Origin: Gracilaria domingensis
Lineage: Eukaryota; Rhodophyta; Florideophyceae; Gracilariales; Gracilariaceae
Direction: 5' to 3'
Length of the DNA: 64,000 nt
NCBI GenBank assembly: GCA_022539475.1
Contig: VCMS01000171.1
Span: 1 to 64,000, forward strand
The notes under the pieces are model-generated. The model saw only the letters and a list, made by a program, of their open reading frames with translations. It did no database searches and had not been told where the DNA came from. A program made the translations under genes and the position numbers. How positions within the stretch are numbered: position 1 is the stretch's first letter; each line of letters starts with the position of its first letter. Shown here piece after piece: positions 51,739-62,218 of this stretch.

Positions 51739-52203
51739 ATGGCGGGAGCGGCGGGCGCCCTGGGCGCTATCTCGTTGCACGCCGGCTTGAACGTCGAGGC
51801 GGTTACCTTTGAAGTTGATGACAAACCGCGCTCCAGTCGGCTGATGTGTGTGGTTACTCCTGCACCGCCGGAGCCCGTCTACTTGCACCCCGCCAAGAAC
51901 AGTGGCGACTACAGCGGCAAGAACAGCAGTGATACGAGCGATGTAGACGCCAAGAGCGAGAGTGACATCAAGCTGGTGGATGAAGCTGTGCGGCGGAAGA
52001 AGGCCTCGCCGTGGGCTTCGTTTGGAATCGGAGCGTTTGTCGGTGTGTTCCCACTGGTGTTGCTCGTCAGGCTGTTCGCGAAGAGCTGGGTGGAGAAGAG
52101 GATCCCCGAAGTGGACGGCCGATGGTTCCGGTATGGCCGATCGCTGGGACTGCTTTTGCTTGTGCTGTTTTGCATCTTGATTGCCGTGCTGCGGATCTAC
52201 TAG
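51739..52203 (+). CDS. Small two-helix membrane protein, function unknown
   Basis: 154 residues from an ATG. The first half is soluble with a Ser/Asp/Lys-rich stretch (SGKNSSDTSDVDAKSESD, about residues 59-76). The second half has two hydrophobic helices (about 94-111, FGIGAFVGVFPLVLLVRL, and about 135-152, SLGLLLLVLFCILIAVLR) joined by a charged loop. No homologous family recognised. The frame is also open on the opposite strand, but the membrane pattern favours this one. Confidence 0.5.
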   Translation: MAGAAGALGAISLHAGLNVEAVTFEVDDKPRSSRLMCVVTPAPPEPVYLHPAKNSGDYSGKNSSDTSDVDAKSESDIKLVDEAVRRKKASPWASFGIGAFVGVFPLVLLVRLFAKSWVEKRIPEVDGRWFRYGRSLGLLLLVLFCILIAVLRIY

Positions 52204-52906
52204 CCTGGCGCCTACTCTGCCGTCAAGAGTAATCAGTGTGTACATCATCGCTCACCATCATCGTCAGCATCCCATCGCCACGCCCACTCAAACGCGTCTC
52301 TGTACAGATATAGCCCCCGCCGCTTTGACTGGATACGTGCCATGCATGGAGAGCGAAACAAGCGTTTCGCTCAAGTTAAACGACATCGACGGAGAACAGA
52401 TCTGTCGATCATCTTTGCTCAGCGCTAATTTCCGACGTCTACGCTCCCCCTCCCCTCCGTTCCTTGTCCCTTTCCGCGCAGTTCGGCGTAGATACGAACG
52501 TATTTACAGTTTCGTGGCATTAAACTTCGGCATTCCGCTTTACGTGGCTGTCAACGAACTATGTTGGGGAATGGCGCGCTGCACGATACGTGGCACTAGG
52601 AATAATCTTGCGTGTCATAGTGGTCCACGCGAACGACGTGTGCGCCTTACTAAGCACATCAACGCGCGACGACTTGTTGCGCGCGCAACTGCGTCGGACA
52701 GATTCACCGACAAACGCCATCTCAGTTGCGGATTGCGTGGCTGACGCAATGAAGAGAAAAATATAGAGAAAACTATCACAGATGGACGCCCTCCCTCTCG
52801 AAGGTAATAATATTAGTAGGCGGGCTACCGGAAGGCAGATATCTATGATACCAGGGGTATACCGGACACCTTGGCGAAATAACAAGACCAAGTTAATCCA
52901 CGCTTA
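52204..52906. other. Gene-free stretch
   Basis: A frame of 187 codons on the plus strand (52181-52744) has no recognisable features and overlaps the preceding gene; I do not call it. The stretch separates two convergent genes. Confidence 0.45.
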
Positions 52907-54403
52907 TTAGTACTGCGCGCACGGCGCTGGATTCCCTGTCGGCAGATACACTTCGGTAGATTCCAATTCGGGGGAACCTCCCTTGCGTCCACTGCCAGAC
53001 GCAATGAAGATGTGCCCGCACGAGCAAGCGCTCACACCCAGTCCAGAGCCGTGTCGCTTCTGCTTGAGGCTAGCAACAGTCGTCCAAGAACTGCCATCAA
53101 ACACGTCAACCCGAGAGAACGCATCCGTTCGTTCACCCCCTGCAATCATCATATGTCCCGCGCATGTGGTTCCGTAACTTGCGCCAGCTCTCTCCTCAGG
53201 GATGGGGGCCTGCATATTCTGCCACACACCAGATGCGAATGAGTAGCATAATGTACTCTTGCGAGTTGCCGTGAAGAATTGGTCCACACCTCCATCTCTG
53301 CCACCTGCTATGCACAGTTTGTTGCCGTTGACCACTGATCCTCCAACGTGGTCACGTTCTTCGCCTTGTGGCAAGTCCGGTAGGTTTGTCACCCAAACCT
53401 CATCCAGCAAGTCGTAGTAATCCATCCAGCCCAATGAAGTGGCATGGCTTCCATGTCCCCCCCTGTTACCAGCAACCACATAGATCTTATCATCGTACAA
53501 CACAGAAGCAGAGCCACCACGACGTCTATTTTCAGGCAACCCAGGCCTAGTGGACCAAGAATCCGTCTGAGTGTCATAGATGTAGATCTTATCCACATTT
53601 GCTTCCCTCGGAAATCCTCTGGTCCATGCTGATACAATGTAGATCTTCTTCTTGTACGCCACGCATTGCATGTGATGAAGCTGGAGTCCTGGATTTGTAC
53701 CTTGTGTCCATGAGTTGGTCCTAGGGTCAAAAATGTCTACTGGCTTGACGCGGCGTCCGCCAAGCAGATAGCCCTTCCCATCTGACCACACGAAACACGC
53801 TTCATGACGGGGAGTTAAGGCTCCGCTCGAAATGGACACTGTCTGCCACACGCCGTTTGTCGAAGGCGGAGCTGTTGCAGCGGTGGTAGTTGCCATTGTC
53901 GTCGTGGGCGCCATGGTGGTGGTAGTAGCCATTGTCGTCGTCGGAGCCATGGTAGTAGTAGTTGCCATTGTTGTAGTCCGGGCCATGGTGGTTGTAGTTG
54001 CCATGGTAGCAGTAGTAGTGGCCACTGTAGTTGTCGGAGCCATGGTCGTTGCAGTGGTGGTAGGGGGATTCGTAGAACCAAATCCATTCGGATTGGAACA
54101 AGGATATCCAACAAAGTTACAATCACGCCCCCGTCGCCGTATTGTACCCATGCAACAACTCCAACTTCCACCCGGTCTACTATGACATCCGTTACCACCG
54201 CAACTGCCGCACGATGGTGCACAGCATACTTCTTGGTTCGGAATACCGCGCGAGCATGTAGGATCGGCAACCGAATCTGCTCTCACAACAGTCGGCAAGT
54301 CAATGCTGAACTCGTCTGGTGCTGGCAATGCAACGACGGTGAAGGAGCTAAGCGCAAGCGCCCCTATAACGAAAACAAAGGCAATTCGAAGCATCACAGC
54401 CAT
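52907..54403 (-). CDS. Secreted kelch protein with Cys-rich head and mucin-like linker
   Basis: 498 residues. The frame is open upstream to 54568, but the ATG at 54403 begins a signal peptide ([20 protein letters not shown]) and is chosen. A cysteine-rich module follows (about residues 40-95: [24 protein letters not shown], with ten or more Cys), then a Thr-rich repeat region of TTTMAT/APTTT units, probably O-glycosylated. The kelch propeller occupies about 180-498 with [54 protein letters not shown] and [12 protein letters not shown]. The propeller is close to that of the gene at 56146-57162. Likely a cell-wall or secreted protein. Confidence 0.85.
   Translation of the reverse strand: MAVMLRIAFVFVIGALALSSFTVVALPAPDEFSIDLPTVVRADSVADPTCSRGIPNQEVCCAPSCGSCGGNGCHSRPGGSWSCCMGTIRRRGRDCNFVGYPCSNPNGFGSTNPPTTTATTMAPTTTVATTTATMATTTTMARTTTMATTTTMAPTTTMATTTTMAPTTTMATTTAATAPPSTNGVWQTVSISSGALTPRHEACFVWSDGKGYLLGGRRVKPVDIFDPRTNSWTQGTNPGLQLHHMQCVAYKKKIYIVSAWTRGFPREANVDKIYIYDTQTDSWSTRPGLPENRRRGGSASVLYDDKIYVVAGNRGGHGSHATSLGWMDYYDLLDEVWVTNLPDLPQGEERDHVGGSVVNGNKLCIAGGRDGGVDQFFTATRKSTLCYSFASGVWQNMQAPIPEERAGASYGTTCAGHMMIAGGERTDAFSRVDVFDGSSWTTVASLKQKRHGSGLGVSACSCGHIFIASGSGRKGGSPELESTEVYLPTGNPAPCAQY
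53855..54080. repeat. Tandem repeats coding the Thr-rich linker
   Basis: Imperfect 36-bp units with GCCATGGTGGTGGTAGT-like cores, read on the minus strand as Met-Ala-Thr-Thr-Thr type repeats. Confidence 0.75.
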
Positions 54404-56145
54404 TGTGCGTAGCAGACGAAATGCTGGTGGTTGCACTGCTTCGGCGGCGCCAGACTTTAGGGTGCAACCAAGCAGCGACTTGAACAGTGACTTGACGAAA
54501 GAGAGTTGACACCATGCGGGATGGAAATCAGGAGGGCAGAAAAGCACATGTTGATGCAAGAGATCCACAGCAAAGCACGTAGCGCGTTACGTGGCCGAAA
54601 CAATGGTGGTGTGACGGCCGTTTACGGTCCCGCACACCAAATTGAGAACTGAACAGCGAATTCGTACGAAACATAGTAACATAGTAACTTGATAAGGCTA
54701 TCGTGCGCATTGGGAACTGAACCTTACCAAGCCAGTCGGCACCAAGACTGGCAGGCACCCACGTAACAGAAGCTGCGCGTGTAAACGGTGCGCTTTAACC
54801 TTCACGTAGAGTGAATGTGCTCCTACACGGCGGAGGGCGTGTGCATCATTGGATGATTCAGCCTGTGACGCTCAGCCACAGCATGCACACGTGCCCCAGG
54901 AATCTATCGATAGGCTTCTCCCATTCAAGTTCCCCTGCTCTGGTTCGCTTCTCGTTCGTTTCTCGCGTCGAAAACAGTCCTATCGACAGCGCGTGTACAC
55001 TTGCCGACGTGAACACAGAAAGAGCTTGAATTTGCATACCATGCTCATTGGTCCGTAACAAACGACTGGCGAGAGAATTCTCCGAAAAGCGGTTCATGCT
55101 AGCCTAATAACTCGTTGGGAAGGACACGACGAGAGCGCGCTCTCGTGGGCAACACACCCTGTCACGCCAAGCCAAAGCACATGTCACACTGTAACCTCGT
55201 CCGCCAACGGCCGTAGTTGTCGTACCACCATACACCCTTGACCATACACCTCATCCACCAATGCCCACGGCGCGTGCGAAATTCATTTCCATACTGTCCC
55301 AACGCACTGTGAGCTCGTGAAGATCATTCTCTAGTAGTAGCCTTTCCACCAGGAGAGCTCTCCTCGCCGCTTCATTCTTCCCACCATCGGCTCGCCCTCT
55401 CGTCTTGCTCTCTTTGACTTGTTTTGCTTCAACAAAATGTTGTAGATCGCAAAGCTGCTCACCGTGTGTACATGGTGCATCTAAACGACGAGAATAGTTT
55501 TTCTAAAAACCTTTCAACATCGCTGCACCCATGCCCATGCCGCTCCACAACCACCACTTGCGGCTTACAATCATGCGGCCAACTCCAGTCTTGTGACATT
55601 GGATATGCGTCCCACCATCTCGCCCGACTCGACACATCGTTATTCAACCGCACGTTAAAGCGAAACAAGAGGCCACCAAAAACCCATGCATATGTTTTAT
55701 TGCAAGTCATCCACGTTCCGAAAGAAGTCCACCTTTAGGGTGTTGCGTGAAGAAAGTGCGTGTCACCTGCTTGCCAGTAGACTTGTGATTGATGCCCGCT
55801 GTGTCGCCTTACCATTAACACACATCACAGAAACACCTTATTAATTACTACAGTAGATACTGTACAAGGGCACGGTAGATACGTTAAACCCGACACATGC
55901 AATTGGCTGAGCTGGGACATTCCACAACTTGGACAAAACTGAGGGTTACGTAAGTTGCGTATGCTACATCTTTTGCACATTAGTCTCTATGGCACCAAGT
56001 ATCTACCCGAGTGCAAAAAAACAATCCCAGGCATGTGTTGCACCGTCTTAATTGGTTCTCGGCAAACGCTGAGTTGACCAAGCTTTTGTCAATGTCACTC
56101 CCCGCTTCTTTTCATCTCGGAGCGCTTTCAACCCCGTTCCCAATA
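54404..56145. other. Gene-free stretch between divergent kelch genes
   Basis: 1.7 kb without supported genes. It separates the minus-strand and plus-strand kelch genes and should hold both promoters. A 104-codon plus-strand frame at 55424-55738 shows no recognisable features. Confidence 0.5.
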
Positions 56146-57162
56146 ATGCTGCGCCATTGCGTCGCCCTTACACTCCTTCAACTTGTTTCGTATGTTTCGT
56201 TAAGCACCTCCCAGGCCGTGTGGCAAACCGTGCAAATCAATGGCAAGCTACCAACCGCCAGACATGAGGCATGTTTCGTTATGGTCAAAGGAAAAGGCTA
56301 CTTGATTGGTGGCCGCGGCGAGAAACCAGTTGACATATTTGACCCAGCCACCAACACTTGGACTGACGCGCCGGGTCCAGGAATAGAGTTGCACCACATG
56401 CAATGCGTTGCGTACGGAAGTGAGATTTGGATTCCAACTTCATGGACCGGTCCTTTTCCCCGCGAGCAAAACGTCGATAAGATATATATATTCAACACAC
56501 TTTCAAACTCGTGGTACACTAGACCGGGATTGCCAGAATATCGACGCCGCGGAGGAGCAGCCGCTGTTTTACACGATTTGAAGATCTATGTGCTTGCTGG
56601 AAATCGAGGCGGACATGGAGCACATGCAACAACGTTGGGCTGGGTGGATTACTATGATCTTCGGACCAACAGTTGGGTTCTAAACTTACCAAGCCTTCCA
56701 GATCCGCGTGACCATGTCGGCGGTGCGCTCGTGAACTGGAAAAAGATTTGCGTAGCAGGTGGACGAGACGGTGGAGTGGCGGGTTTTACTACTACAAAGG
56801 GTAGTACGTATTGTTTCAATCTCAATGGAAAGGGGTCTGGATGGTGGCAAAACATGAATGCACCCATTCCAGCACAACGTGCAGGTGCCTCTTATGGAAT
56901 GAATTGTTATGGGCATTTGGTGATTGCTGGCGGTGAACGATATGATGCGTTTTCACGGGTCGATATATTTGACGGGTATCTGTGGAGGACGACGGCCTAT
57001 ATGAAGCAAAAAAGACATGGATCGGGACTTGCTGTGTCCAACTGCATGTGCGGAAAGATTTTCATTGCGTCTGGAAGCGGTGCTCAAGGGGGAGGCCCGG
57101 AACTGAAGACTACTGAAGTGTACCATCCGTATGGCAACACTAATCCTTGTGCGTTCTACTAG
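56146..57162 (+). CDS. Secreted kelch-propeller protein
   Basis: 338 residues from the ATG at 56146, which opens a signal peptide (MLRHCVALTLLQLVSYVSLS); the frame extends 135 bp upstream with a less convincing start at 56011. Directly after the signal lies a six-bladed kelch propeller with no extra domain: [72 protein letters not shown] and CMCGKIFIASG. Many stretches are the same as in the gene at 52907-54403, so the two are recent paralogues. Sugar or glycoprotein binding at the cell surface is a reasonable guess; galactose-oxidase catalytic residues were not seen. Confidence 0.85.
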   Translation: MLRHCVALTLLQLVSYVSLSTSQAVWQTVQINGKLPTARHEACFVMVKGKGYLIGGRGEKPVDIFDPATNTWTDAPGPGIELHHMQCVAYGSEIWIPTSWTGPFPREQNVDKIYIFNTLSNSWYTRPGLPEYRRRGGAAAVLHDLKIYVLAGNRGGHGAHATTLGWVDYYDLRTNSWVLNLPSLPDPRDHVGGALVNWKKICVAGGRDGGVAGFTTTKGSTYCFNLNGKGSGWWQNMNAPIPAQRAGASYGMNCYGHLVIAGGERYDAFSRVDIFDGYLWRTTAYMKQKRHGSGLAVSNCMCGKIFIASGSGAQGGGPELKTTEVYHPYGNTNPCAFY

Positions 57163-57395
57163 GGAGAGAAAGTTTTGAAGACGTCGTTGTGAGGGGATTG
57201 ACACTTCGTTTCGAATATGTGTTGTGGTGCATCTGGTTGAAGATTATCTGGCACTTTGCGTTGATAGTGTGTCTATGAGCAAACAGCGAGTAGACGTCGT
57301 AACTCGGATCCTGCCGCGTCTCTTTGTCTTGTGCTTGATTGTTTTTCGAAGTAACATGATTTTCTATTGACGACTTGTGTATTTCTTTACTACCA

Positions 57396-57959
57396 ATGGT
57401 ACACGTAGCGTTGACTGTTAACGACAAGCAGCCGCAAGGACTTCAGTTGTTCGGCTTTTTCAACTGCTTCACGGAGAAAGCTAATGTGAAGCTACATGGA
57501 GGGGTAGATACAGTGGGTTATACGCACTTGTACGTGTACCTAGGGGTACTGGAGGTTTCCAAAAGAATCGACTCCTGGAATCGCACCACGGTTTACCGAT
57601 TGAAGAGGGAATATGAAAAGGAAAGTTATCCGCTGGTCTTTCTTGTAAGAAAGCCGTTCTTTGACCAGAAGCGTTCTAAATTAAGTTGTTATCATTGTGG
57701 GATACCCATGAATAGAGAGAGAAAGGATAAACTTCATGATGGTCCGCCGTTTTTCGTGTCCATATTTCGATGGCGTAAGCTTTACGAAAACAAAGAAGTG
57801 ATGGCCTGGCCTAATGTTGATGTCAGCTATGCACGGACGCGCCCTCCCTATTCAGCAAAAGAGTTAAATAAGTGTAGGCCAAGCTTATGGTTTGATCACC
57901 CTCGGAAACCAATGCCAGACCTGTTGCCCTTTACTTTGTATGATGATGGATTGCGTTGA
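57396..57959 (+). CDS. Orphan protein, function unknown
   Basis: 187 residues from the ATG at 57396. There is no signal peptide or membrane helix. It has many aromatic and basic residues, and a single CYHCG (about residues 96-100) that might be half of a zinc site. Secondary structure looks mixed. No family recognised. It starts about 230 bp after the third kelch gene on the same strand and is followed, after 300 bp without a supported gene, by the convergent protease gene. Confidence 0.45.
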   Translation: MVHVALTVNDKQPQGLQLFGFFNCFTEKANVKLHGGVDTVGYTHLYVYLGVLEVSKRIDSWNRTTVYRLKREYEKESYPLVFLVRKPFFDQKRSKLSCYHCGIPMNRERKDKLHDGPPFFVSIFRWRKLYENKEVMAWPNVDVSYARTRPPYSAKELNKCRPSLWFDHPRKPMPDLLPFTLYDDGLR

Positions 57960-58256
57960 TCTCCTGACCGAAAGCAGTAACAGCTTCATCGGAAAACAAG
58001 TCATGGCAGTGAGCTCACCTGTGTCCTTGAGCAAAAAGAGCATCACCCTTCATACAGTCCCAAACTCTGCAGGGCTCTTGACTTTCTTCCATGAAGCCTT
58101 TATGCCGCATTGTCTGTTCCTCCACGAAAACCTGTCGAGCAATGAAAACTGTGCCGCATTCGACAGACTCGGCACTAGATGCTACGAAAAGGAAACGCTG
58201 AGCATGGAATTGAACCTCGGAGAACGAGAGTTTCGCTCCTTCTCTGAACGGCTCCG

Positions 58257-59648
58257 TTATTCAAAATCGGTGAATGTTCCAAGGCCGAGCAAAGAGCCCA
58301 GGAAAACCCTGCTGTTCCACATTGCATGGATCAATATAGTCACTGTGAGATTTCTAGACTGCGAGTAAAGATTAGCCCAAATGAACCCTAGCATTGAAAG
58401 TGGGATAATCATCGTTGGATTCAAATGATGGATAGCAAACAGTACGGAGCTGGCCGGGATTGCGGCCCACATCGGCAAAAAACAGGCTAAGGCAGGCAGC
58501 AAAAACCCTCTGTACAACACCTCCTCAAACACAGGTGCTGAAACACAAGGTCCAATAGAGCCAATTGCCATGGCAACGCGGTCTTTGTTTTCGGGGTTTA
58601 TCAGCTTGCTGACGACTGTTTCCTCTTCAAACATGGACGGCGGTAACACGAGCTGGTTGACAACGTCCGCAATGTTGAAAAAGAGTGCACTAACATAGTA
58701 GCCACCTATTGCCCACCACAACCAATTACTCCGCCACTTCCATCGTAACCATGTGCCCTTTGGCGGAAAGAAAGGTTTTAGCCGACGCAGGATTCCTATG
58801 CCCATATAAACCCACATGAGATGACCAAGCAGAACCTTCCACGCACGTGTGGTGGCCACAGTTAATGGAACGCCGGAGCCCGCGAGAAGATACAACACCT
58901 GCTCACTGAACACGGCGCCATAACCGGAGAGCAGGTACGCAACAAGCAACAACACGGTAGTCCTTCCAATACGACGTTTTGCATCGCGCGGAACTTTCCA
59001 GGGAGGATTGTCAACTGAGAGAATGTTTGGCAGCACTGGTTGTGATTCGCGTCGAGGCATGAAATATTTTCTCCACAGCAACATGGCTACAGCGACAATG
59101 GCACCTGCTATCGATTCGTAACCAAGACTTTGAAACAAGTTCTTGCTGTTGGGAATGATTGGGTTCTTAAATTTGAAGCCCTTCGTGGACAAAAAGAACA
59201 GATGAAAAGCGTAAAGCGGGAGCATGATGGCGAGCTGCAGCCATGGGCGCTTTCGCAAGTAGAGAAAAAAGTCAGGCAACCATTGGGGTGCCCACTCCGG
59301 TCTTCGTATTGACTGCCCCTCAGCACGCTCCTCAATTGGCGCCCCGCCTTGCGCCTGCAACGAAGAAGAAGCCGCTGAGGACTGCAACGAATTCGGCGCT
59401 GGTTGAAATGGTTGCAGAGAATCGTCCGGCAGTTTGGAAGGGTCATCAGCGGCTGCGTGATCGGCCGACGCCGCAAAGCGAAGCGGAAGCACTCGACGGG
59501 GCGGTGCAAGCCGAGCTGAACGTCGAACTGGCGTTGACAACGCACGGCCAAACAACGCGCAGGCGTGGGGAGCACCGCAGATGGCATCGCCAACGCGTAT
59601 GCGAACAGAGTGCGAGCTCTGAAGGAACGCAACGCGTCGAGACGCCAT
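58257..59648 (-). CDS. Plastid CPBP-family (CAAX/Abi) intramembrane protease
   Basis: 463 residues from the ATG at 59648. The frame is open further upstream but without an ATG there. Residues 1-60 are rich in Ser, Arg and Ala with few acidic residues, like a plastid transit peptide. The rest has about seven or eight hydrophobic helices. The CPBP motifs are present in order: EEVLYRG (Glu-Glu...Arg, numbered 375-381 from this start), FAIHHLNP with the metal-site His, and HAMWN near the C-terminus. Family members cleave or scaffold membrane proteins; plant plastid relatives affect chlorophyll metabolism and protein import, but the substrate here is unknown. The start faces the S1-domain gene, with about 480 bp between. 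Confidence 0.85.
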   Translation of the reverse strand: MASRRVAFLQSSHSVRIRVGDAICGAPHACALFGRALSTPVRRSARLAPPRRVLPLRFAASADHAAADDPSKLPDDSLQPFQPAPNSLQSSAASSSLQAQGGAPIEERAEGQSIRRPEWAPQWLPDFFLYLRKRPWLQLAIMLPLYAFHLFFLSTKGFKFKNPIIPNSKNLFQSLGYESIAGAIVAVAMLLWRKYFMPRRESQPVLPNILSVDNPPWKVPRDAKRRIGRTTVLLLVAYLLSGYGAVFSEQVLYLLAGSGVPLTVATTRAWKVLLGHLMWVYMGIGILRRLKPFFPPKGTWLRWKWRSNWLWWAIGGYYVSALFFNIADVVNQLVLPPSMFEEETVVSKLINPENKDRVAMAIGSIGPCVSAPVFEEVLYRGFLLPALACFLPMWAAIPASSVLFAIHHLNPTMIIPLSMLGFIWANLYSQSRNLTVTILIHAMWNSRVFLGSLLGLGTFTDFE

Positions 59649-60128
59649 ATCCAAGCCGCAAGAGGCGCTGCGCGCGACGAAGAAAGTAGCACTGCAGCCG
59701 GAGCGCGCACGGCGCAACTCCGACGACGACTCGAGGCGACTGCGCCCAAGGGAATAGGAACGACGGACGCAAGCGACGCGCGGCACGAAGGGCGAGAGAG
59801 AGTACCGTCCTCCCAAAGCCCACTGCAGCGGTTTGCTTGTGGGTTCGATACAGTTGTGGATCTGCGATATCGATGTGGCGCGTGTGTTTACTGTCCGCTC
59901 CGCACCGCGCTCCGCACCGTCGACTGGCAGCGCCGCTCGTCAGCGCGCGCGTATTGAGATCGACCTGCGTCGCGTTGACACCAGCTGGTTGACACACGTG
60001 TCCTCTTTTTGATCTGTTTCGGCGGCGGCTCCGCCTTCGTGCCTGATCTCCGCGCGCGGCTCTACCTCGGGTAGATATTGTCCTCCTCGACGCTTCGAGC
60101 TGCTGCTTGTTCTTCTCAGGCGTGTGCG
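59649..60128. promoter_or_regulatory. Shared promoter of protease and S1-domain genes
   Basis: 480 bp between two divergent ATGs, both for predicted plastid proteins. GC-rich, no obvious TATA box. Long frames on both strands here are composition artefacts. Confidence 0.55.
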
Positions 60129-61376
60129 ATGCAGGCTTTCTGTACACCGGTTGCGGTGCCTCGTGCTCGCGCACACGGAAAGGTATGCGACGTCTCTCGG
60201 CCGTTTTTGCCGGCGAGATGTAGTCCAACGGTATCGCTGTCTCCACCGAAGTCCGGCGCGATAGCGTCGGCGTCGGTGACTGACGGGAGGAAGAGAAGGA
60301 GTAGAAGGGGGACCAATGCATCTCAGAACAGCCGTCGCGTGCCCACGTATAAGAAGCTTCAGCGTCGCGAACGTCGAGGACCTTCGTTTGACCGTGAGTC
60401 GACGCAGCAAGCAGAGCAGCACGCGATCGATGGAACAGATGCACAGAGTGAGACGCATGAAAAAGCTGAAATCACCGATTCGAGGGAGAATGGGAGAAGA
60501 AAGTGGTACAAACGTCAGATTACGCTTCGCTTTTCTGATATCTTTGTGGGTGAGAAGCTGCAAGGTGTAGTACGGAATACCGTCCCCCATGGCGTGTACA
60601 TTAATGTAGGTGCTGAAAAGGACGGTCTGGTTCATCTCCGCGATATGGCTATAGACTTTGTTCACGTTCCGTCTGATATCGTTCGCGAGGGCGATCCCGT
60701 CACCGTGTGGGTGAAGTACGTGGACCCGGCGAGAAAGATTTTGGGCTTGACTATGGTCAAGCCGCACATGGGCTTTGAAGCACGTATGAAGGTGACGGAA
60801 GTCGAGATTGGAGGTCGTTATCACGGCGTCGTCGAACGTATTACCAATTATGGAGCATACGTCGATATTGGCGCGGAGAGACACGCGTTTTTGCACGTCA
60901 ATTCGTTGTGGGGAGAATGTCAGAGAGATACTCTGGACTATCTGCGCCTCGGTCAGAAGATGTGGGTACATGTAGCGGAAATAGATGTACAAAAGAGTCA
61001 CGTGCGACTGTGGGCAAGGGCGGCAGGGGGTCGACCACTGACGGAGACCAATGAAGTTTCTCATATTTCTTTGCGCCCGGAATTTGTGCAAGTACAAGAG
61101 CGTGAAGTTCCGATGCCTATGAGACGTAGTTGGGAGCCTGAGAGTGTGGAAGTTGAAGAGGAGGATAGCAAGGAAGAGATGCGCGATGATGATGAAAGTG
61201 GCGTGGAGGGACAGGTTGAGGAAGACTTTGATGACGACGAGTTTTTGTTCGCGGAGCAAATGTCTAGCTGGACTGAACAGAATCGAGATGGTGAACGCAA
61301 CAAGATTAAGGGCCTGGAGGAAATTGCGCACCTGTTTACCAATGACACAGAGTTTGTCACGGAAGAGAAAAGTTAA
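60129..61376 (+). CDS. Plastid S1-domain RNA-binding protein
   Basis: 415 residues from the ATG at 60129; the frame extends upstream only from a TTG. The N-terminus is basic and Ser/Ala-rich, consistent with a plastid transit peptide, followed by a charged disordered stretch. Two S1 domains follow (about residues 138-211 and 225-300). The first has VGEKLQGVVRNTVPHGVYINVG and GLVHLRDM; the second has GGRYHGVVERITNYGAYVDIG and HAFLHVNSLWG. The C-terminal tail is highly acidic. Such tandem S1 proteins resemble ribosomal protein S1 or the S1 part of plastid EF-Ts precursors and bind RNA in translation or RNA processing; which of these applies cannot be told from sequence alone. Confidence 0.8.
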   Translation: MQAFCTPVAVPRARAHGKVCDVSRPFLPARCSPTVSLSPPKSGAIASASVTDGRKRRSRRGTNASQNSRRVPTYKKLQRRERRGPSFDRESTQQAEQHAIDGTDAQSETHEKAEITDSRENGRRKWYKRQITLRFSDIFVGEKLQGVVRNTVPHGVYINVGAEKDGLVHLRDMAIDFVHVPSDIVREGDPVTVWVKYVDPARKILGLTMVKPHMGFEARMKVTEVEIGGRYHGVVERITNYGAYVDIGAERHAFLHVNSLWGECQRDTLDYLRLGQKMWVHVAEIDVQKSHVRLWARAAGGRPLTETNEVSHISLRPEFVQVQEREVPMPMRRSWEPESVEVEEEDSKEEMRDDDESGVEGQVEEDFDDDEFLFAEQMSSWTEQNRDGERNKIKGLEEIAHLFTNDTEFVTEEKS

Positions 61377-61564
61377 GGAATTGAAGAGAGGGGAAGATGG
61401 ACTTGTTTGGTATAAGAGATGTACTTGAGTAGTAGTGGCGTCGAGGATCACTACGTAAGGGAATAAGATTGCACCTCATTGTCGGTATCGTACGCAACTG
61501 TATGTGATGAAAAGAACTATGTGATAATGTTTACTGTTTTAGTGCTGCAGTCTCGGGTAGAAAG

Positions 61565-62218
61565 CTACGAGTAGAAGGCGAGCAGTTTTGTGAAGTCTCC
61601 CGTGAGCTTATCAAACCAGTCAGTGGTGCGCTCAATTCTCCTAGTTGTTCTCTGCGCGCCTTTCTTTGTAGCGGCAGCAACCTCCAATTCGCCAATATCC
61701 TGTATGATTCCGCGAACAATCTTGTCGGTTTCGATTTGTGAATCTTCATCAATGGCCTCATTGACAATGTTCAGAGCGTTGCGCAAGTCGGAGATGTTAA
61801 CAGCACTTTTGACAGAGGAGGTAAGTTCCAGCTGTGGATCCTGTTTAAACTGGGCGTACAAGTCGGTAATTTTGCCCTCGTATTCCTTGAGCTTGGAGAG
61901 AGCAGCTTTCGCTTCTTTGGTGTCCAGCAGTGACTTGTTGACGATGTTTTCAGTGGGTTTCAGGGCGTCTGGTGCGTTGAAACCCTCTTTTGGAAACAAC
62001 ACTTTGCTGAAGGCGCGTTCCAAGCCGGTACCGTTCTTCGCGGAGGCGGGGGGGGGAAGCGCGGCGGCGAGGATGGCAGCTGTGGCGGCGGCGGCGCCCG
62101 ATAAAAGCTGGCGACGAGAGTATTTTTCGGGCGGCGTCGGAGGAGAGGTGTGGCACGTCACAGCATTATGGTGCGGACGAGACACGCGCGGCAAGAGAGG
62201 CGTATTGACAAAGGCCAT
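61565..62218 (-). CDS. PsbQ-prime-like photosystem II lumenal protein
   Basis: 217 residues from the ATG at 62218 (the frame is open 60 bp further upstream with another possible start). It has a bipartite targeting region: a plastid transit-like part, then the twin-arginine signal SRRQLLSG, a hydrophobic stretch and ASA cleavage (about residue 60), so the protein is exported to the thylakoid lumen. The mature part is about 157 residues, almost entirely helical, consistent with a four-helix bundle. Length, targeting and fold fit red-lineage PsbQ-prime or Psb31-type extrinsic subunits of the oxygen-evolving complex; I cannot separate these by eye. Confidence 0.55.
   Translation of the reverse strand: MAFVNTPLLPRVSRPHHNAVTCHTSPPTPPEKYSRRQLLSGAAAATAAILAAALPPPASAKNGTGLERAFSKVLFPKEGFNAPDALKPTENIVNKSLLDTKEAKAALSKLKEYEGKITDLYAQFKQDPQLELTSSVKSAVNISDLRNALNIVNEAIDEDSQIETDKIVRGIIQDIGELEVAAATKKGAQRTTRRIERTTDWFDKLTGDFTKLLAFYS

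Noticed and set aside
52181-52744. 187-codon plus-strand frame
   Set aside because: Overlaps the membrane protein gene, no motifs, Arg-rich random-looking text.
57892-58368. 158-codon plus-strand frame after the orphan gene
   Set aside because: Overlaps the end of the protease gene on the other strand and has no recognisable features; could at most be a second exon, for which no splice sites were found.
59446-61451. Long minus-strand frames opposite the S1-domain gene (332 and 503 codons)
   Set aside because: No domains, His/Arg-rich low-complexity text, and they mirror the well supported plus-strand S1 gene; shadows of GC-skewed codon use.
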